From: Henriciella aquimarina | Lineage (GTDB): Bacteria; Pseudomonadota; Alphaproteobacteria; Caulobacterales; Hyphomonadaceae | Direction of reading: 5' to 3' | Assembly (NCBI RefSeq): GCF_002088975.1 | Contig: NZ_NCST01000061.1 | Location: 124,001 to 188,000, forward strand | Length of the DNA stretch: 64,000 nt | The notes under the pieces: model-generated | Databases searched by the model: none | Told to the model about the DNA's origin: nothing | What the model saw: the letters and a program-made list of their open reading frames with translations, nothing else | Shown here: positions 59,811-64,000 of the stretch, one piece after another | How positions within the stretch are numbered: position 1 is the first letter of the stretch | How the letters are laid out: each line of letters starts with the position of its first letter | Made by a program: the position numbers and the translations under genes

Positions 59811-60734
59811 TCAGTCTTTGGCGGATAATCCACGACTGCGCCTGAACTCGGCCATGAAATCTGCATCGAACTCCCTTGCTGTTTCGCAGCACTTTTTGAA
59901 TTTAATGCCGCTTCCACATGGGCAAGCCGCATTTCGTGCTGTGTCTTCGTAAGGAAGCTTGACGGTCGGCGGAGCGATACCGCGAATTGCAGATGGTGCC
60001 CCTTGAATTGTCACACCATTCTTGATGGTTCTTGTAATCATCGACATGATCATCTTGCGACCTGGCAATAATATGGTCTGAGTTTTGCCGGCCATCATCG
60101 CTCCGCTTTCTACCCATATGGAGCGCTGATAGCTAGGGTCGAGAGATTTCAAAACTTCGTGGGCAATTTGCCTCATGGATTGATCCGCCGCTCCCAACAG
60201 CGGAATTTCTTTGTCCGTGAAGGTCATTTGTGCAGTGAATTTATACTCCCTCAAACGGGTGAAGAAGGGACGCAAATCTCGCGGGAAGTGGGTCCCTCCT
60301 CCCATGTTCGCCATCGCTTTTAATAGACGTAAGCGACTAAATGTTGTGCCCTCTTTGTCGTCTATAATGGTGGCGTTTAACCAGTTTGAAAATGATACAT
60401 TCCGAGCCTGCTCGTACGTATCCAAGAAAGCCTTGGGTCCAGCTGTTTGCGGGCCTAGTACCGCTACGATCAAACCAAATTCAGGTGCAATATTGTAGGG
60501 ATTATATTGGAAGCTAGTGTCTATGAAATCGACATTGTCCCTCTGGGCGAGACTGAGCAAACATGGGTTATTGTGTCCGTTGTCGTCAGCACAAATAACT
60601 CTTAGCGCCCTTGAGATATTTCTGGTTTCGTCGCTGTCTCCCGAGTCAAATTCATGGCAAGACTTACGTAAAAGTCGAAGCTGAACGTCTAGCTCAGCTC
60701 TAGCTTCGTCGACTTCTCGAGAGACGTTTGCCAA
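59811..60734 (-). CDS. Unknown protein with C-terminal SEC-C zinc motif, lower-GC, probably acquired
   Basis: The 307-residue protein ends with a SEC-C motif, CPCGSGIKFKKCC at about 271-283, the zinc-binding tail known from SecA and from many unrelated proteins. The N-terminal 60 residues (LDVQLRLLRKSCHEFDSGDSDETRNISRALRVICADD) and the middle (IAPEFGLIVAVLG, WLNATIIDDKEGTTFSRLRLLKAMANMGGGTHFP) I do not recognise with confidence. A 60-base sample (60361-60420) has 25 G+C (42%), well below neighbours. It starts with TTG at 60734, directly after the uvrD stop (TGATTG), so it may be translated by coupling. Cytoplasmic. Confidence 0.75.
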   Translation of the reverse strand: MANVSREVDEARAELDVQLRLLRKSCHEFDSGDSDETRNISRALRVICADDNGHNNPCLLSLAQRDNVDFIDTSFQYNPYNIAPEFGLIVAVLGPQTAGPKAFLDTYEQARNVSFSNWLNATIIDDKEGTTFSRLRLLKAMANMGGGTHFPRDLRPFFTRLREYKFTAQMTFTDKEIPLLGAADQSMRQIAHEVLKSLDPSYQRSIWVESGAMMAGKTQTILLPGRKMIMSMITRTIKNGVTIQGAPSAIRGIAPPTVKLPYEDTARNAACPCGSGIKFKKCCETAREFDADFMAEFRRSRGLSAKD

Positions 60735-63077
60735 TCAAACCCCCGTCACAAAGGTCGAGATGACCTTCTTCAGCCCCGCCTTCTCGAAATTGACCTGCAG
60801 CTTGGTCCCGTCGGCGGCGAGCACCTGGCCATAACCGAATTTCTCATGGTGCACGCGCTGGCCGATCCTGAAGCCCGACGCGCCGGAGCTCTTGGCGATG
60901 AGGTCGGCCTTGCCTTCGATGACCGGGCCTGACTTGCCGGCGGACCTGGCGTTTTCCTTCAGCCGCCGCCAGCCGGGCGAGTTGTAGGAGGAGCGCTCGC
61001 CGAGGTCCTCGATGGTGCCCTGGAAGCCGTCCTGCGCGCCCGGCATGGTGGAATAACCGGTCTCGCTTACGGCCTCGACATGGTCATGCGGCAGCTCGTC
61101 GACGAAGCGGGACGGCAGCACCGACTGCCAGCGCCCGAAAATCATGCGATTGGCCACGAACGAGATCGAGCAGTTCCGCCGCGCGCGGGTAATCCCGACA
61201 TAGGCGAGGCGGCGCTCTTCCTCGAGGCCCTTCATGCCGCTCTCGTCGAGCGAGCGCCGCGACGGGAACACCTCTTCCTCCCAGCCCGGCAGGAAGACCA
61301 TCGGCCATTCCAGCCCCTTGGCCGCGTGGAGGGTGAGGATCTGCACCTCATTGCCGGAGCTTTCCCCGCCAAGATCCATCACCAGCTCGACATGTTCGAG
61401 GAAGGCTGCCAGCGTATCGAACTGGCTCAGCGCCTGGATGAATTCCTTCAGGTTGTCGAGCCGCGTCTGGCTCTGCGGGGAGCGGTCCTTCTGCAGCATG
61501 TCAGTATAGCCGGACTCGTCGAGGACGACCTGCGCCAGCTCATGGTGCGGCATGCCGTTATTGAGCCGGTCGCGCCACATATTGATCTGGTCGATGAAGG
61601 TCGTCAGGCCGCGCTTGGCCGGGCCTTTTACCTCGTCGGTCTGTAGCACCATTGGGGTCAGCGTGAAGAGCGAGCGGCCATCCTGGCGCGCGAACATCTG
61701 CAGTTTCTGCACCGTCGTCGCGCCCACTCCGCGCTTGGGCTGGTTCACCACGCGCTCGAAAGCGAGATCGTCGTCGGGCGAGCGGATGAGGCGGAGATAG
61801 GCGAGCGCATCGCGGATCTCGGCGCGCTCGAAGAAGCGCGGGCCGCCGATCACGCGGTAGGGGATGCCCAGCATGATGAGGCGTTCCTCGAACAGCCGCA
61901 TCTGCCAGGAGGCGCGCACGAGGATGGCACAATCCTCATAGCTGCCGCCCTTGTTCACCCAGCTCTCAATATCGTCGCAGATGAGACGCGCTTCGGCCTC
62001 GCCATCCCACAGGCCGCGCACCTTCACCCGGCCCGCATCGGGATCGGCGGTGGTTTCCTCGCCGACATAGAGCGTCTTGCCGAGCCGGCCCTTGTTCTGT
62101 GCGATGACCGAAGAGGCCGCGCCGAGGATATGCGTGGTGGAGCGGTAATTGCGCTCCAGCCGGATCACCTTGGCGCCCGGAAAGTCCTTTTCGAAGCGCA
62201 GGATGTTGTCGACCTCCGCGCCGCGCCAGCCATAGATCGACTGGTCGTCATCGCCGACACAGCAGATATTGCCGGTCCCGCGTGCGAGCAGGCGCAGCCA
62301 GAGGTACTGGGCGACGTTCGTGTCCTGATACTCGTCGACGAGGATGTATTTGAATTTGGCGTGGTAGTCGGCCAGCAGGTCCGGGTTTTCCTGGAAGATG
62401 GTGATGTTGTGAATGAGCAGATCGCCGAAGTCGCAGGCGTTCAGCACTTTCAGGCGGGACTGGTAGATCTCGTAGAGCTTGATCGCCTTGCCGTCGGCGA
62501 AGTTCCAGGCCTCTTCCTGCGGCACCTTGCCGGGCGTCAGCGCGCGGTTCTTCCAGCCATCGATGAGGCTGGCGAGGTGGCGCGGTGTCCAGCGCTTGGT
62601 ATCGATATTCTCGGACTCGATCACCTGCTTGCAGAGCCGGATGGCATCGTCGCTGTCGAGGATGGTGAAGGTGGATTTCAGGCCCGCCAGTTCGGCATGG
62701 CGACGCAGGATCTGCGCGCTGATCGAGTGGAAGGTGCCGAGCCAGCGCAGGCCCTCGCCAGCCTCTCCGATGAGGCTCATCGCCCGCTCGCGCATTTCGC
62801 GCGCGGCCTTGTTGGTGAAGGTCACCGTCAGCGTCTGCGACGGCCAGGCCAGCTTGGACGCGATGATATGGGCAAGCCGGGTCGTCAGGACGCGCGTCTT
62901 GCCGGTGCCGGCGCCGGCCAGAACGAGCAGCGGGCCATCGGTCGTCTCGACGGCTTCGCGCTGTTCGGGGTTGAGGCCTTCGAGATAGTCGGCATTCGTC
63001 TCCGGGATCGGCGCGCGCGCGGCGGCCATTTCGGAGATGGAGCGTTGGCGATTCGGGTTGGAACTCATGGCGAACAT
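60735..63077 (-). CDS. uvrD: ATP-dependent DNA helicase UvrD/PcrA family
   Basis: The 780-residue superfamily I helicase unwinds DNA 3' to 5' in nucleotide-excision and mismatch repair. Walker A is LAGAGTGKTR near 54-62; motifs IA (VTFTNKAAREM), II (LVDEYQDTN), III (VGDDDQSIYGWRGA), IV (LERNYRST), V (LTLHAAKGLEWPMVFLPGWEEEVFP) and VI (RRLAYVGITRARR) are all seen in order. The C-terminal part with FRIGQRVHHEKFGYGQVLAADGTKLQVNFEKAGLKKVISTFV is the usual UvrD/PcrA tail. An in-frame ATG at 63068 is an alternative start. The SEC-C gene follows directly. Confidence 0.96.
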   Translation of the reverse strand: MFAMSSNPNRQRSISEMAAARAPIPETNADYLEGLNPEQREAVETTDGPLLVLAGAGTGKTRVLTTRLAHIIASKLAWPSQTLTVTFTNKAAREMRERAMSLIGEAGEGLRWLGTFHSISAQILRRHAELAGLKSTFTILDSDDAIRLCKQVIESENIDTKRWTPRHLASLIDGWKNRALTPGKVPQEEAWNFADGKAIKLYEIYQSRLKVLNACDFGDLLIHNITIFQENPDLLADYHAKFKYILVDEYQDTNVAQYLWLRLLARGTGNICCVGDDDQSIYGWRGAEVDNILRFEKDFPGAKVIRLERNYRSTTHILGAASSVIAQNKGRLGKTLYVGEETTADPDAGRVKVRGLWDGEAEARLICDDIESWVNKGGSYEDCAILVRASWQMRLFEERLIMLGIPYRVIGGPRFFERAEIRDALAYLRLIRSPDDDLAFERVVNQPKRGVGATTVQKLQMFARQDGRSLFTLTPMVLQTDEVKGPAKRGLTTFIDQINMWRDRLNNGMPHHELAQVVLDESGYTDMLQKDRSPQSQTRLDNLKEFIQALSQFDTLAAFLEHVELVMDLGGESSGNEVQILTLHAAKGLEWPMVFLPGWEEEVFPSRRSLDESGMKGLEEERRLAYVGITRARRNCSISFVANRMIFGRWQSVLPSRFVDELPHDHVEAVSETGYSTMPGAQDGFQGTIEDLGERSSYNSPGWRRLKENARSAGKSGPVIEGKADLIAKSSGASGFRIGQRVHHEKFGYGQVLAADGTKLQVNFEKAGLKKVISTFVTGV

Positions 63078-63164
63078 ATAGCAGGGATCGCCTGCATTGG
63101 CAGGGGCTGACTGCGCTCACCAACCGTTAATAGAACCCCTTGGCGCACGGCGCGTTTCCTTCTC

Positions 63165-64000
63165 ATGCGCGCCAGAACGGAAAAGACAGTACAGATTACG
63201 CTGATGGTCCTGACCGGGCTTTTGCTCGCTCTCGTCCTGTTCCTGCTGGCGCTGACGCAGCCGCGCTTCGGCACGCCCTTCGCCAACTGGGCGCTTGGCA
63301 CATGGGGCCCGGAAGGCTCCAGCGTGGCTCGCGCGCATCTGAAGTTTCCCGCGCTGACGACGGCTGTGGCTGACGATGTCATCCTGCCGGACCGTCTGGA
63401 GGCTGAGAGCGTTGAGGCCCGCTTCAATCCGTTCGGCTTTCTCCCGCTCGTCAGCTGGGTGTCGCGGCTGGAAGGGGCGGATGGCTATATCCGCTTCGAC
63501 GGGCGCGAAGGCGGAGATGAGGACGATGAAACCGAGCTCAGCGATTACCGCGCCATTGTGGACGAAGTGGCGCTTTCGAATATCGCGCTGCGCCTGACCC
63601 GGCCCGATGGTCAGGACCGGGTCATGATCGAGCAGGCCCGTGGCTCCCTGCGCTCCGGCGCTCTCGGCATCAGCGCCACCGGGGCGGACTCAACGCTCGA
63701 TTTTGAGGGCCATGCCTCCAACAGCCTGTCCGCCATCAAGGGCGATTTGCGCGTGACCGGCGACAATTTCGCAGACCTCGCCGCGCTTGCCGGTCTCGCC
63801 GCCCCCGACACTCCGCCTTACGACGTGGTGATGGGCGTCGATATCGAAGACGCGCTCTGGCGGTTCGACGTCCGCCGTGAGACGCGGGTGGGCGATAGCG
63901 ATATTGCCGGTCCGCTGATCGTGACCTTCGGGGAAGGAACCCCTGTGGTGGACGCCGACCTGGTTTCGGAAACACTGGACGCCGACGACCTCGGCATCGT
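63165..64000 (+). CDS. AsmA-like protein, N-terminal part cut by window edge
   Basis: The frame opens with ATG 63165 and continues past the end of the window, giving at least 278 residues. It begins with one membrane helix (TVQITLMVLTGLLLALVLFLLALT), then a beta-rich repeat region with LDFEGHASNSLSAIKGDLRVTGDNFADLAALAGLAAPDTPPYDV and RRETRVGDSDIAGPLIVTF, the pattern of AsmA-family proteins, which are large inner-membrane-anchored proteins that work in outer-membrane lipid transport. No start closer to the helix is apparent. It is divergent from uvrD across about 90 bp. Confidence 0.75.
   Translation, partial: MRARTEKTVQITLMVLTGLLLALVLFLLALTQPRFGTPFANWALGTWGPEGSSVARAHLKFPALTTAVADDVILPDRLEAESVEARFNPFGFLPLVSWVSRLEGADGYIRFDGREGGDEDDETELSDYRAIVDEVALSNIALRLTRPDGQDRVMIEQARGSLRSGALGISATGADSTLDFEGHASNSLSAIKGDLRVTGDNFADLAALAGLAAPDTPPYDVVMGVDIEDALWRFDVRRETRVGDSDIAGPLIVTFGEGTPVVDADLVSETLDADDLGI

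Noticed and set aside
1-64000. tRNA, rRNA, CRISPR, prophage, IS element or replication origin
   Set aside because: No cloverleaf-like sequence, repeat-spacer array, transposase or DnaA-box cluster was seen in the gaps or frames; gaps are short.

Overview
The window is high-GC, densely coded bacterial chromosome that reads as alphaproteobacterial. Supporting markers are the F1-ATPase zeta-type inhibitor (DUF1476), a class I lysyl-tRNA synthetase, the long PstA form, a TIGR02301 protein, a fused indolepyruvate:ferredoxin oxidoreductase with a divergent Lrp-type regulator, PurS, and a Tat-dependent PhoD. A marine Hyphomonadaceae/Caulobacterales-like organism fits the gene mix, but that placement is inference. 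I see no rRNA, tRNA, CRISPR array, prophage or insertion sequence, and no gene-free stretch longer than 300 bases.

Layout. 1-5 kb: end of a secreted protein, monothiol glutaredoxin, ATPase inhibitor, purC, a sulfotransferase, purS, an EthD protein, and icd facing back. 5-18 kb: a secreted gluzincin-like protein coupled to an RNA methyltransferase, a WYL regulator divergent from a GST, a hydroxyacid dehydrogenase, an MscS channel, a TerB-DnaJ protein, a bacterial voltage-gated channel, a Ca/Na exchanger, queF and phoD. 18-27.4 kb: rluD-like gene, alanine dehydrogenase, then a phosphate block on the minus strand (phoR, an RluA-type pseudouridine synthase, pstC, pstA, pstB, phoU, phoB) with a clear PHO box in front of pstC. 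27.5-33.5 kb: a three-gene RND efflux operon. 33.5-43 kb: M13 peptidase lipoprotein, a small LuxR-type protein facing a membrane-bound winged-helix/TolB-like/TPR regulator, a thiolase, and other single genes. 43-50 kb: indolepyruvate oxidoreductase, lysS, a diguanylate cyclase, and an iron pair (bfd, bfr), each with a Fur-box-like site. 50-59 kb: GST, hydrolase, SCP2, VOC, TetR, an acyl-CoA carboxylase beta subunit, DUF4349, an RsuA-type pseudouridine synthase, a GNAT, and an MFS permease. 59-60.7 kb: a small accessory patch. 60.7-64 kb: uvrD and the start of an AsmA-like gene.

The genes work as independent housekeeping modules: phosphate sensing and uptake (with phoD as a likely regulon member), iron storage and release, drug or lipid efflux, purine synthesis, and tRNA/rRNA modification.

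Most unusual is the patch between the MFS gene and uvrD. An XRE/2TM gene is flanked by a 110-bp direct repeat of the MFS 3' end, the second copy carrying a new in-frame stop. Next to it is a lower-GC gene with a C-terminal SEC-C zinc motif that starts right at the uvrD stop codon. I do not claim a proven new system. That patch, the atypical channel selectivity filter (TMDGW), the membrane-bound regulator with its orphan LuxR neighbour, and several RNA or DNA control elements are the parts most worth a second look.
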